Assembly (NCBI RefSeq): GCF_963924675.1
Contig: NC_089234.1
Span: 56,353,682-56,417,681 of the forward strand
Direction of reading: 5' to 3'
Source: Phocoena phocoena
Lineage: Eukaryota > Chordata > Mammalia > Artiodactyla > Phocoenidae
Length of the DNA stretch: 64,000 nucleotides
The notes beneath the pieces are model-generated. The model was not told where the DNA came from. It searched no databases and worked only from the letters and a program-made list of their open reading frames with translations. Position numbers and translations under genes: made by a program. Shown here one piece after another: positions 23,479 to 35,089 of the stretch (position 1 is its first letter; every line of letters begins with the position of its first letter).

Positions 23479-24118
23479 AATGTACTTGGCTGGTGCAAAT
23501 GTACACCGGTGCAAGTGAACCACATCTCACACAGAGGTTAGATTCCAATGACAGTTTGTAATGGGGAGCTGCAAGTCATAAAAATGACCACATGACGAAT
23601 AACATGGGAGGGGCTTTCTAAACCTCACTGAACTTTGACATTTTCAGCCATTTTTCTACATAATAACTCCAACAGGGTTTTTTCTTTCTGAAGTTTCTTT
23701 TATCCAGCACCGTAAAAGTGACTCCTTTGCATTTACTGGCCATGATGTATAAAATCGTGTATCATTAAGCCTTTAATGACAGGCCTCGAGAACCAGGGCC
23801 TGGGCATAAGCAGGTTCATTTGTCCTGTCTTGTCCATACCCTAGGATGTACACTTGTGCCTTTGCTGCCGTTCTGGAAAATATCAAGATCCTTAAAGATG
23901 TTCATACCATTGGACCAAGTATGATTACAATTTGGAAATTATCATAAGAAAATAATCAGAGCCCTATAGGGATGCAGTGTTATTTTTAACAGTAAAATTC
24001 AAACCTATTAAAATGCAAAATAGAGAAAGGTTAAATACTTTGTGTATATATAATTAAATATTCTGCAGCTTTTGAAACTCTCTCTTTTTGAAACTCTCGC
24101 TTGTTGGTAGTAAAATGT
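23479..24118. other. Unassigned sequence
   Basis: No gene or repeat is recognised. It ends at the target duplication of the next SINE. Confidence 0.35.
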
Positions 24119-24127
24119 TACCATACC

Positions 24128-24129
<2 letters not shown>

Positions 24130-24161
<32 letters not shown>

Positions 24162-24353
24162 GCGGTACGCGGGCCTCTCACTGCTGTGGCCTCTCCCGTT
24201 GCAGAGCACAGGCTCCAGACGCGCAGGCTCAGCGGCCATGGCTCACGGGCCCAGCCGCTCCGCGGCATGTGGGATCTTCCCAGACCGGGGCATGAACCCG
24301 CATCCCCTACATCGGCAGGCAGACTCTCAACCACTGTGCCACCAGGGAAGCCC
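24130..24353 (-). mobile_element. Short-form CHR SINE with 11 bp target duplication
   Basis: A T-tract of about 30 bases leads into GGCGGTACGCGGGCCTCTCA and ends ACCAGGGAAGCCC. The 11-mer TACCATACCCA lies at 24119-24129 and again at 24354-24364. The long pure A-tail and perfect duplication suggest a recent insertion. Antisense and sense frames of 60-130 codons across this SINE are not genes. Confidence 0.96.
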
Positions 24354-24544
24354 TACCATACCCATTTTAGCAGTGGGGGAAGTTAAAGATAGATTCAGTT
24401 CCTTGTACAGTGTTCAAGTGTCATATAATCCCTATGCTGAAAGGTTGACCTCTGGTCATTTAGTCCTACTCTAACTTAATGTGAGAGTCTTCTACATACT
24501 GCTTTAAGGGGTCCTCTGACTTACTTGCAACCTCCCATGAATGG

Positions 24545-25055
24545 TGTGATTGACAGAATAAAGAGCCCCCCAAAGATTTCCACGTCCTAATCCACAAACC
24601 TGTAAACATGTGATCTTAAATGGCAAAGAAGAATTAAGGTTGCAGGGGGCATTGAGGTTGCTAACCAGCTGACCTTAAAATAGGGAGGCTTTTCTGGATT
24701 ATCTGGGTGGGCCGAGTGAAATCACAAGAGTCCTTAAGAGTGAAAGAGGGAAGTAGAAGAAGAGAGTCAGAAGGGAGATATGACTCTGGAAGAATGGTCA
24801 GAGGACATGGGGCATTGCTGGCTTTGAAGATGGAGGAAAGGGGCCACATGCCAAGGAATGCAGGCAGCCTGTAGAAGATAAAAAAGGTGAGGATACAGAT
24901 TGTGCCTTAGAGCCTCCAGGGGAATGCTGCCCTGCTGCTGTGACTTTAGCCCAATGAGGCCCTTTTACACTTCTGACCTCCAGAACTCTAAGATGATAAA
25001 TTTAAGTCACTAAGTTTGTGGTAATTGGTTACAGCAACCATAGGAAACTAAGACA
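24545..25055 (+). mobile_element. MLT1 LTR (ERVL-MaLR), near complete
   Basis: Starts TGTGATTGACAGAATAAAG and ends CTAAGACA, with internal blocks CACGTCCTAATCCACAAACC, GTAAACATGTGATC and CTCCAGAACTCTAAGATGAT. Flanking pentamers AATGG (24540-24544) and GATGG (25056-25060) agree at four of five bases, fitting the 5 bp duplication of ERVL-type insertions. Solitary LTR; no internal genes. Confidence 0.85.
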
Positions 25056-25060
25056 GATGG

Positions 25061-27578
25061 GTAGTTTGTCATTTCTCAAAACTACTTCCACACTTCAGAC
25101 CTTGCAAGGCAATGTGGGAAAATGGACGAAATATTGATTGACCAGGAAGTTCCTGAAAGATGGGCTTTAAAATACATTTCTGAGGTCTCACCTCAGATCT
25201 TAACCTAAAACCACATCCCAATTCACTGAAATTATGTAACTGATCTTAGCATATTGTCTTTCTTTTGGCTGTCTTGGTTTGCATTACCTCTCACACGTGG
25301 TGGTACATAGTGCCTTGAATTCCTCTGCTTTCTAAAATTCTTAGACACAGATCTGGTGAGAAATTAAAGTTCTTTGAATACGTGAATAGACTGTAATAAT
25401 TGATGAAGTTGAAGAACTACTCAAGGGCTTGCTCATAACCTATAGCCTGGGCCTCTCAGGGATTTAATAAAGAGTGTCTTCCTCTCACACAGTTCACCAG
25501 CCTTAAATTGTCAGAGAGGAAATCAAGGAGTCAAGTTACATGGTTACATATTAATCATGAGATGTTATAGTTGGTCATAGTTATTTTACTTATTACCTTT
25601 TTATGCATCAAATGCAATATTCAGAAGCATTTAGACAGTTACATAGATTCAGGGGCTTCTAACCTAGGAAAAGTGGGCTTGGTTTCTCTGTGTGCCCTTT
25701 GTTTACTTGCATGAACCAAAAAAATGCATTTCTAATTATGTCAGGACATCACCCAACGATGCGACTGTTGCAAAGAGATCACAAATTAACCGGCAAGAAT
25801 GGAAGGCAACCTGGAGTTCTTTGAGAGCAATCTTAGAGCTTGGAGAATTCATAAACCAAGTAAACCTTCTGACATAACTGTAAAACGTGGTATAAACCCT
25901 AGAAAAAAATGGCCATCTTGAAAGGGTAACAGCACTTTTATGAGAATTCCAACCGCACCATGGCAACATCAACCCGTCAAAGCAAATGAAGGGTAGTAAA
26001 AGTAAAATTAAACATGATGGAGGGGACACCAGCTTGCTAACAGCTTTCCAAGCAGTAAAGCTTTCAAATGTTATCTCTTCATTGGTCTGTTCAATCACAC
26101 ATGCCTGCTACCAAGCTTTATCATATTATGTATCTTTCTCATCACTGCAGCCTGCCACCGGTTTGATGGACCTGTCTGTATATTCACAAAGGAGGGAAAG
26201 AGAGCGTTCCCCTTCCCCCAACTGCAGCTCCCTCCTTGTGAGCCCTCATCTCTCTCCTGTAATTCTTCTCTCCCACTGTCCTCTCTTGCCCTTGTTCTGG
26301 GGTCCAACATGAGTCTCTCCGGCATAACAAAGGTTGCTGCGCAGCTTTGAGCTTTGGGGACTAAATATAGATCAAAGCTCCATCCTACCCTCAGTCGTCC
26401 GAAAGACAGATTCCAAAGAGCGTCTAAAAAAATCAGCATCCTTCTTTCCTCATGGTTCTTTTCCTCCCAACTAATCCCCCTTCCCTACCACTTCTCCGAC
26501 CTCCTGCAGGGAAAATTGTGAAGGCATTTTCATGTGTTAACTAACAGACTTGCTAATCCCCTGGACTGAATGCCTTTGCCCTGTTTTCAGGGATGCAGAA
26601 ATCTTAAGGTTACATTTATTCTCTGACCTGCTCAACCACTGGGGAGTCAGGGCAAATTCTGGCCTTTCAGTGCTTTAAACTTCTTCCCGACTCTATTTCG
26701 CAGTTCTAAACAAATAAGGTTCCCATTCATTTTGTGTGCAGTGTTTGCAATGCCAAATACCTAAGCCTGTAGACCATATGAGTTATTCAACTGTATGGGA
26801 AGGAAAAAGAAAAACAAATGACGAATCAGCCAACTAAGGCTTCCCAAAGCCCACACAGTGATGAGGAGATTCAGGGGGGAAAAAAAAGCTGGGATACCAT
26901 GCTGTGGTGCTTACACATAGTCAATAGGGGGTGGAAAGGGAAAGGAGAAACCAAGAAAAGAAAGGCAAAGTTGCTGCAGCCAAGTGTCTCATAAAATTGC
27001 CATGTTTTAGCCTGAGTTTATTGTCTGTTACTGTCGGTAATTGAATTGCTTTCTCTCCTGTGGGCTAGTATGTGAGCCTACCTCCTTTTTCTATGATCAG
27101 CATTGAAGTGTTCCCAGTTAAATCGGTTCCTTTGATTCATTCATCCATTCAACACATACTTACTGAGACTCAACAGCGTGCAGAGTTGGACTTAGAATGC
27201 ATTTGAAGTCTGAGAAAGGGCAGCACTGAACTTAGCCATGAGTGTGCTTCCGGGAGAAGATGCCTAAATGTGCTGTGATGGCTCCCACCAGCTCTGTCTC
27301 CAAATGTTTCTCTCCATGTCTGCCTCCTATGAGTCAGGTCTCGGGCGTTTGGTTGTCCTGGCTCTAGCTTCCAGCCAGGAACCCAGATGTCTGCATGCGC
27401 TGATCTGCCATCTCTTTTTCTACTCTTAGAGGGTTATCGTAGCCTTCCGCACTTCCTGTCTTCAGTGGCTGCTTAAAGTACAAACATTTATTGCGGGGAA
27501 ATATTAAAAGTATGAATGAGATCGTGGTTCCAAAAAGAGCCCATGAGGATTCTGGTAAGTTTAATTTTGTGGTGTGAC
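25061..27578. other. Unique-looking 2.5 kb stretch
   Basis: The longest stretch in which I recognise no repeat. Open frames up to 120 codons (25736-26098 minus, 25986-26312 plus, 26095-26439 minus) overlap each other, show no domain and give no splice pattern, so they are not called. A pyrimidine-rich patch lies near 26200-26290. Confidence 0.4.
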
Positions 27579-27629
27579 TGTGCACGCACGCGCGCGCACA
27601 CACACGCGCACACACACACACACACACAC
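27579..27629 (+). repeat. Alternating CA/CG tract (Z-DNA candidate)
   Basis: Fifty-one bases alternate strictly between pyrimidine and purine, with CG-rich left half (CGCACGCGCGCGCACAC) and a CA run at the right. A second shorter alternating patch lies at about 27661-27685. Frames reading Thr/His/Ala-Arg across it are artefacts. Confidence 0.93.
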
Positions 27630-27980
27630 CAGAGCCTGCCTGCAAGCTCATGTGTGGGTGCACGTGTGCGCCCGCACACACACACTTCTGTTGCTTTATT
27701 CTTTACTTCAATTGATCCTAATATTTACAGTCCAATCTGTCAGCCATCTTCCCCCAAAATGTAAGAAACTGTTTATCTAGTTGATGGTGCCGATGCCAAA
27801 GCCAAAACACTGTACTTCTTGGAGGGTCCTCACGTAAACTGAAAATCACATAATTGAATTATATCATCACAGAAACCTGGGGCTGAAGGCAGGGTTGAGA
27901 GGCGGATGGCGGAGGGCTGGTTTTCTATTCAAAGTCTCTTACAATTTACTCTGTGGCGTCGGACGTGTCACTTTTATTTT

Positions 27981-28336
27981 TATTTATTTATTTATTTTTA
28001 AATTAATTACTTTATGGCTGTGTTGGGTCTTCGTTTCTGTGAGAGGGCTTTCTCTAGTTGCGGCGAGCAGGGGCCACTCTTCATCGCGGTGCACGGGGCT
28101 CTCACTGTCGCGGCCTCTCTTGTTGCGGAGCACAGGCTCCAGACGCGCAGGCTCAGTAGTTGTGGCGCACAGGCTCAGTAGTTGTGGCACACGAGCTCTA
28201 GAGCGCAGGCTCAGTAGTTGTGGCTCACGGGCCTAGTTGCTCCGTGGCACGTGGGATCTTCCCAGACCAGGGCTCGGACCCGTGTCCCCTGCATTGGCAG
28301 GCAGATTCTCCACCACTGCACCACCAGGGAAGCCCC
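27981..28336 (-). mobile_element. Long-form CHR-type SINE
   Basis: The left TTTA-rich tail is followed by TTATGGCTGTGTTGGGTCTT, several CAGTAGTTGTGG repeats and the inverted head ending GGGAAGCCCC. A ten-base repeat CTTTTATTTT lies at 27971-27980 and 28341-28350, with similar CGT-containing sequence before both copies. Same long variant as 225-593. Confidence 0.88.
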
Positions 28337-28444
28337 GTCTCTTTTATTTTAAAATGTAGATATAAACATAAAAAAATTGTAAATACAAATATATACCCAT
28401 CTATATCTTTAGCACCAATCATATGCGACCGTCTTGTACTAACT

Positions 28445-28792
28445 GTGTTAGTGTGATAGGGCTGCCATAACAAAGTATCACAGATGAGGTGGTAAACAAC
28501 AGAAGTTTATTTTTCCTCAGTTCTAGAGACCAGAAGTCCAAGAGCAAGGTGTTGCAGATCTGGTTTGCTCTGAGGCCAGTCTCCCTGAGAACGGCTGAGC
28601 TCTGGCTGTGCTCTGGCTCTGTCCTCATGTGGCCTTTCCTCTGTGTGTTCCTCTGGTGCCTCTTCTTCTTCTTGTATTGGCCTCATTTGGACTTAATGCC
28701 CTCTTTATCTCCAAATATGGTTACATTCGGAGGTGTTGGGACTTCAATATAAGAATTTAAAGGGGGACGGGGATAGAATTCAGCCCATAACA
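28445..28792 (-). mobile_element. MLT1 LTR (ERVL-MaLR)
   Basis: Plus-strand order TGTTAGTGTGATAGGGCTGC, CATAACAAAGTATCACAGAT, CAGTTCTAGAGACCAGAAGT, TCTCCAAATATGGTTACATT, CAGCCCATAACA is the reversed order of an MLT1 LTR. Both ends are present. No internal region is adjacent. Confidence 0.85.
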
Positions 28793-28829
28793 CTAGATGC
28801 AAGGCAACAAAAATAAATGGGGCATAGTT

Positions 28830-29060
28830 CTTGCCCCTGAGGATCCAGTCATTGAAATAGAAATAAAGTTAATTATACTATCGTGTAAGAAGTGTAGCAA
28901 TAGAGGCACATACTCAGTATAGTGAGGGCACAGAGGAGAACCAGCAAGTCAAGTCACCTTAACTCACAGAGAGAACCAGGAGGGAGACAGTGTTTGTACT
29001 GGGTCTTCCCATCTTAGTAGGAGTTCTCCAGGTCAGTGGGAAAGGACGAGGAAAGGAATG
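28830..29060 (+). mobile_element. Ancient interspersed repeat fragment (unnamed family)
   Basis: Contains GTTCTTGCCCCTGAGGATCC, then GGCACAGAGGAGAACCAGC and GTAGGAGTTCTCCAGGTCAG, a block order I know from an old mammalian repeat. Probably the same family as 42000-42720. Confidence 0.4.
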
Positions 29061-29549
29061 GGCATTTGGTATGGGTGGATATTTAGGGTCAACCCAGTGG
29101 CCCAAAAAGGCCAGTGCTGTCTCATATTAAGGACCTCCTGTGTTGGGAGGAGAGAAATGTGTCCCAGCTCTGCTTAGCCAGTTAGATCTCTAACTGGTCT
29201 AAATCTCATACAAGCCTATTTAAGCTGTGGTGAATTTTGTACTCTGTGTGCAGTGCTGTCCTAGGGTCCTTGAAGACAGAAAGGACACTAACCCTGTCTC
29301 TTCATAATCTGAATAGGGAGATCAGAGACAATTGAAATAACTTGAATAACATTACAAGGCAACAAACGAATAATTCCAAAGAATATTTGCCTCTTTCCCT
29401 CTAGATAAAAAGAAGAATGTTATACTGAATCTTCTTTACATTTTGCTCAAGGAATCAAACGGTCTATGACAGTGTTTTTCAAACTTGAGCAATATATTTA
29501 AAAAAGTCACAGATCCTCCGTGTGTTACCTTAAATTATTAATGTTATGT

Positions 29550-29733
29550 AAGAGCATAGATGCAAGAGCCACACTTCCTGGGTTTGAATCTTAGATCTAC
29601 CATTTATTGGTTATGTGACCTTGGCCAAATCACTAAACTCTCTTTGCCTCGGTCTTCTCATCTGTGAAATGGGGATGATAATAATACCTGTATTCATAAT
29701 AATGTTATGAGAATTAAATTAGTTAATATTTGT
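29550..29733 (+). mobile_element. MIR SINE
   Basis: Sense order: ACACTTCCTGGGTTTGAATC, ACCATTTATTGGTTATGTGACC (split over the A-core), then CATCTGTGAAATGGGGATGA and GAATTAAATTAGTTAATAT. Confidence 0.88.
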
Positions 29734-29744
29734 TTTATTAGGTT

Positions 29745-31385
29745 CTTTTTTAAAATTTACACTGTTGCATTTAATTTCTGCTGTACAGCAAAGTGACAGT
29801 TGTACATATTCTTTTTAAGAAAAATTTTGTTGAAGTATAGTAGATTTACAATGTTGTGCTAATCTCTGCTGTACAGCAAAGCAACTCAATTATACATATA
29901 TATATTTTTTCATATTCTTTTCCATTATGGTGTATCACAAGATATTGAATATAGTTCCCTGTGCTATACAGTAGGACCTTGTTGTTCATCCATCCTATAT
30001 ATTGTAGTTTGCATCTGCTAATCTCAAACTCCCAATCCTCCCCCCCACCGACTCCTTGGCAACCACCAGTCTGTTCTCTCTGTCTGTGAGTCTGTTTCTG
30101 TTTCATAGATAAGTTCATTTGTGTCATATTTTAGATTCCACATATAAGTGATATCATACGGTATTTGTCTTTCTCTTTTACTTCGCTTAGTATGATAACC
30201 TCTTCGTCCATCCATGTTGCTGCAAATGTCATTATTTCATTCTTTTTAATGGCTGAATCATATTCCATTGTATATATATACCACATCTTCTCTATCCATT
30301 CATCTGTCGATGGACACTCAGGTTGTTTCCATGTCTTGGTTATTGTAAATAGTGCTGCTATGAACATAGGGGTGCATGTATCTTTTCGAATTATAGTTTT
30401 GTCTGGGTATATGCCCAGGAGTGGGATTGCTGGATCATATGGCAACTCTGTTTTTAGTTTTTTGAGGAACCTCCATACTGTTTTCCATAGTGGCTGCACC
30501 AATTTACATTTCCACCAACAGTGTAGGAGGGTTCCCTTTTCTCCACACCCTCTCCAGTATTTATTATTTGTAGACTTTTTAATGATGGCCATTCTGACTG
30601 GTGTGAGGTGGTATGTCACTCTTGTTTCGACTGGCATTTCTGTAATAATTAGTGATGTTTAGCATCTTTTCATGTGCCTCTTGGCCATCTGTATGTCTTC
30701 TTTGGAGAAATGTCTATTTAGGTCTTCTACCCATTTTTCAACTGGGTTGTTTGTTTGTTGTTATTTAATTGTAGGAGCTGTTTGTATATTTTGGAAATTA
30801 AGCCCTTGTCAGACGCATCATTTGCAAATATTTTCTCCCAGTCCGTAGGTTGTCTTTTCATTTTGTTTACGGTTTCCTTTGCTTTGCAAGAGTTTATAAG
30901 TTTGATTAGGTCCCATGTGTTTATTTTTGCTTTTATTTCCATTGCCTTGGGAGACTGACTTAAGAAAACATTGGTACGATTTATGTCAGAGAATGTTTTG
31001 CCTATGTTCTCTTCTAGTTTTATGGTGCCTTGTCTTATATTTAGGTCTTTAAATCATTTTGAGTTTAGTTTTGTGTATAGTGTGAGGGTGTGCTCTAGCT
31101 TCATTGATTGACATGCGACTGTCCAAATTTCCCAACACCACTTGCTGAAGAGACTGTCTTGTATATTATTGCCTCTTCTGTCGAAGATTAACTGTCCATA
31201 GGTGTGTGGGTTTACTTCTGGGCTCTCTTTTCTGTTCCATTGATGCATATGTCTGTTTGTGTGCCAATACCATGCTGTTTTGATTACTGTAGCTTTGTAG
31301 TATTGTCTGAAGTCTAGGAGCATTATGCCTCCTGCTTTGTTCTTTTTCCGTAGGATCTTCTTTTTATCTTCTTTTAATCTCCTTT
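29745..31385 (-). mobile_element. 5'-truncated L1 with doubled 3' end
   Basis: 29745-29813 holds one L1 3' terminal piece (TCTGCTGTACAGCAAAGTGA). At about 29820 a second, longer L1 3' end starts (TCTGCTGTACAGCAAAGCAA) and continues through the 3' UTR into ORF2. A 168-codon minus frame at 30131-30637 is the ORF2 C-terminal region ([16 protein letters not shown] zinc-knuckle-like motif, then [14 protein letters not shown]). Homology ends near 31385. ORF2 upstream is broken. Confidence 0.9.
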
Positions 31386-31569
31386 TATGAACTCCTGAGA
31401 ATATGTAGTCAGCCTATGGAGTTAGAGACCCTAGTTTGAGTAAGGAGGTATCCCATATATGCTAATGATCTCTGTGAAGACTATACAGGAGGATGGTTGC
31501 GTGGGAGTGCTGCTTATACGCGTGGGGCTACAAGGTACTCACACATGTACCTCTTCTTTGTATTTCTTT

Positions 31570-31906
31570 CTTTTAATTATAGTTAATTTACAATGTCATG
31601 TTAGTTTCAAGTGTACAGCAAAATGACTCAGTTATATATATCTTATATATATATATATATAATATATAATATATATTCTTTTTCAGATTCTCTTCCATTA
31701 TAGGTTATTACAAGATGTTGAGTATAGTTCCCTGAGCTATACAGTAGGTCCTTGTTGTTTACCTATTTTATATATAGTAGTGTGTTTACCTAATTTATAT
31801 ATAGTACTGTGTATGTGTTAATCCCAACCTCCTAATTTATCTCCCCCACTCCCCTGCTTTTCCCTTTGGTAACCATAAGCTTGTTTTCTATGGCCTTGAG
31901 TCTATT
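31570..31906 (-). mobile_element. Short L1 3' insertion with 15 bp target duplication
   Basis: Only about 340 bases of L1 3' UTR are present (GTGTACAGCAAAATGACTCA to TTTCTATGGCCTTGAG). The 15-mer TCTTTGTATTTCTTT lies at 31555-31569 and 31907-31921. It contains an AT-only stretch near 31640-31672. Severe 5' truncation with a duplication is the usual outcome of target-primed reverse transcription. Confidence 0.92.
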
Positions 31907-31921
31907 TCTTTGTATTTCTTT

Positions 31922-33589
31922 TGAACAGAACTCTAGGTTCTGGAGTAACCCAGAGTTACCCATTGGTATGATGAAATCCTTCATGAGTGGAGATGTCAAA
32001 GCAATTATCTTATGGCTTTATGAGTTCCCAACTCTATATTACAGTCAAATCGAACCTGGAAGCTTCTTTCTCATGGTATCCGTTATCATGCAATTTGGCA
32101 TCCTCTCCAGCCTAAATCAATACATTTCACCATTAAAAAGTTCAACCTCTTTGTAAAGAGCTTTGGTTTTCAGCTTGGTTGGGGTTGGGGCAGAAATGCC
32201 TTGCTCTGCTGGCCCGTGGATCACTGGCTCTTAACGAAACCCTGCAGAATGTGTGTACCTTTAAAGCAGAGAATCATGGAAGGCCGGCATGCAGTAAGAA
32301 ATGACCAAGTTCAACCTCTTTGTTTTACATGTTGAGAAGTTAATGCTGAACTTCTCAAAGAGAACACAAACCTTAAAAAAATCATACTTATTGAGTGTGA
32401 AGAGTAAACACAGAACGTCTGTCTTTTCTTGTTAGAAACACTGTAGTCTGGTTCAAGGTGCTCTGGGATGGTCCCGGTACTTCCATCATTTGGCTACAGG
32501 ACTTTGGCTCAAATGTGGGAGGTTTCTTGAACCGTTGGTTAATGCAGAGAGGCAGATCTGACTCCCCTGTCCTGTTTTCAGGCTGCTCAGGGCACCAAGC
32601 TGTCTCAGCCTTTGTCACATGCCATCACATGTGTGTGTATGTCTGTCCTCTTCCTGTACAGAATTCCCAGATTATATGAATATGTCTTGTTGGCAGAAAG
32701 ATTCTGGGGTCAAATAATTGTTGAAGTGCGGAGTTAAACAGTGAATATTTCCTAGGACTTCTTAGAACATTTAATATGCCCACATGCATTGCAAATCTCC
32801 ACCAGGGGCATAAGCAGGATGTTGCAGTTCACTTATTTTTTTGAACTGGAGACTTATTTTTAGGGCATATCTGGTGGGACCTGGAAAAACACTATGTTAC
32901 CTAGATTTTAATCCCCTGTCCACAGTTATAATGACTTGGTCCTCCTTGTGCCCTAAACTCAGTGCACCATGCTGGGCACATGACGGGTTACCAAACATGT
33001 TTAATGAAAGAATGAGCGAAGTTCCGTGTTTTCCCGAGTTCTCAGTTTGCTCATCTGCCATATGTAGAAGTAAGATTACATATTATTTTGCTTGGTGGTT
33101 TTAACATGTTAAGAAGGGAGAAGGCTTTGAATGAACATACATTGTTAAACTGGGAAATACTTTGTGTATTTTGTGTTACCATCAATGTTGAAACAACCAC
33201 TACCAATCTATTACTATTAGTAGGTGCTTCACAGAAAATTGCTTCTTTTAACCTTTGCTCTACATGGAATATTAAATATCTCATAAGTTTTATTACCATA
33301 ATATATATAGCTTTTAAATAGAATCAGGTAGAATTAAATAAAATTTACCAAACATGTAAATGGATCATTTGCTGGATCCTTGCTTTCTAAGTTGCCTAGG
33401 CCTGATAAAAAGGGTACTCATATATCTAGATAAATATTCACCTGCAACCCTCATTCATCTGTTTTTAACTATATATGATAATTATTACTACAGCTATATG
33501 TGTGTATATATTTGTTTTGTATATATATGCATATACTAATTGCTCAATAAGTGTGTGTATGTATATATATATATATATGCAAATATGAT
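31922..33589. other. Mostly unassigned sequence
   Basis: No gene is recognised. AT-rich TA/TG runs occupy about 33475-33580. The part at 32960-33015 (ACCATGCTGGGCACATGACG) faintly resembles an L2 or MIR tail. Confidence 0.35.
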
Positions 33590-33722
33590 TTATCAAGCAA
33601 TTACTATGAGCCAGGTATGATGACAGGCACTTTTTAATTTATTGTCCTCATCCTCACAATAACTCTGCAAAACCTGGCATTATTATCCCTAGTCTAACAA
33701 GAGAGAGCTAAGGCCTAGAAAT
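33590..33722 (-). mobile_element. MIR fragment
   Basis: Reversed MIR order: TTACTATGAGCCAGGTATGA, then CCTCATCCTCACAATAACTC and GGCATTATTATCCCTAGTCT. Confidence 0.75.
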
Positions 33723-34009
33723 GTTTGATAAGCACCCAGAAGTTTAGGGACCCTGTGCCTTAATTCTCCAAAAGAATCCTCAAGATGTACTTGCTCAGCC
33801 TAAAACAGACTTGCTTGTATCTCGCACTTATAACCTGATAAGTTATGGCCCATGCCCAGAACAAGGATATCCAACCGGAATGGAGGGCTGACAGTAGCCA
33901 GGCAACAGAGAGTAATATTTGAAGCCTAACACTGTATTACTGTAACTCAAGACGGCCCAAGGCCCAGAAGAAGGGCAGTTTGCCTCAAGTCACAGTGAAC
34001 ACTGACACG

Positions 34010-34230
34010 ATGCCATCACACATCTGGCATTATTCTCAGCTTTTTACCTTGCCCACAAGCCTCACGATAACCATACAGGGGCTACAATTTACTTAAATCG
34101 TTTTGCAGATAAAGTACCACAGAGGCCTAGAGAGTTAGAGCAATTTGCCCATGGTCACAGAGCTGGTAAAGGGCCATCTGGACTTGAACCCAGGTAAAGG
34201 TAAATCGGGTGCTTATCTCCTAAACCAGTC
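34010..34230 (-). mobile_element. MIR SINE
   Basis: Reversed MIR order with AAGCCTCACGATAACCATAC, then TTGCCCATGGTCACAGAGCT and GGACTTGAACCCAGGTAAAG. Confidence 0.8.
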
Positions 34231-35089
34231 CAAGCAGTGTTAACACATCTGCTGCCTCCTTAAATCCTGTTCCACCTCGGCTGCCAAGTCCTCATCAATC
34301 CAAGGGTTCTTGCAACCATGTTATCTTGTAACCGTCACCTTGTGATGTTGTATTACCATAACTGTCTGCCCAGTGAGCCAGTGGTTCTCCCCTATGTGCC
34401 TCCCCAAACCCCCCTCAAAGTCACCGGACCATAGGCATCCAGCTGCTCTCCCTTGCAGTCCAATTCTCCTCTTCCCCACTGCTCACACTATGCCCAGAGT
34501 TTTGCCTTCGGATGTAAGGTTTACAGGGGAGTCGTCATCACACACTTACCCTCAACCATGCAGCGCTGACAATGCAATCATCTGTCAGCAAATGAGCTGA
34601 GCGGTTCCTGCATGAGGCTGTCTGGACCACATTTGGCAAAATCAGGTTATGACCTTCATGCCTTCTAACCAAACTCAGACAATAGAGCTCTCCATTACCC
34701 AGGATGGGAGCACAGTTTTCTCCGGCTTTCCTGCCCACATACTGAGATTCGCATAGAAGCCACAAAGCCAGAGGGAAAATATCTCAAGACAAAATGCTTT
34801 TGTCCCGTCTCCTTAATTAAAGAGTTGAACTTGTTTTATAGAAGGCTCTTGGAAACCAATTATAATATTTCCTGCACATGTTTTTTTTTTCACTAAGGAG
34901 CGTGTTCTCAGTGTTATACCTGGCAGGTTTGTCTTCTGGGTAGTCAAAATTTAATCATTTTATTTAGTCAGCGGATAGGGTAAAGACTGATTTAGAGACC
35001 ATGGGACACTCAGACAAGGCACAAAGCCCCTGTGTGCTATTAATGCTGACCAGGTGAGGAAGACCCTCTATCTCTTCTCTCTTTTTTCT
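34231..35089. other. Unassigned sequence
   Basis: No gene or clear repeat is recognised. Two overlapping short frames near 34373-34765 have no domain. Confidence 0.35.

Noticed and set aside
24008..24474. Frames of 61-128 codons with poly-Phe or poly-Lys
   Set aside because: Poly-Phe and poly-Lys come from the SINE A-tail. The rest is the SINE body in different frames.
25736..26439. Overlapping frames of 108-120 codons on both strands
   Set aside because: No domain or splice signal, and the frames overlap in opposite directions, so at most one could be real. Chance length in a long window.
27364..27780. Frames rich in Cys-Val and His-Thr
   Set aside because: They are translations of the CA/CG alternating repeat.
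21588..28792. MLT1 LTRs as part of an endogenous retrovirus with genes
   Set aside because: All are solitary LTRs or fragments in differing orientations. No gag, pol or env-like sequence lies between them.
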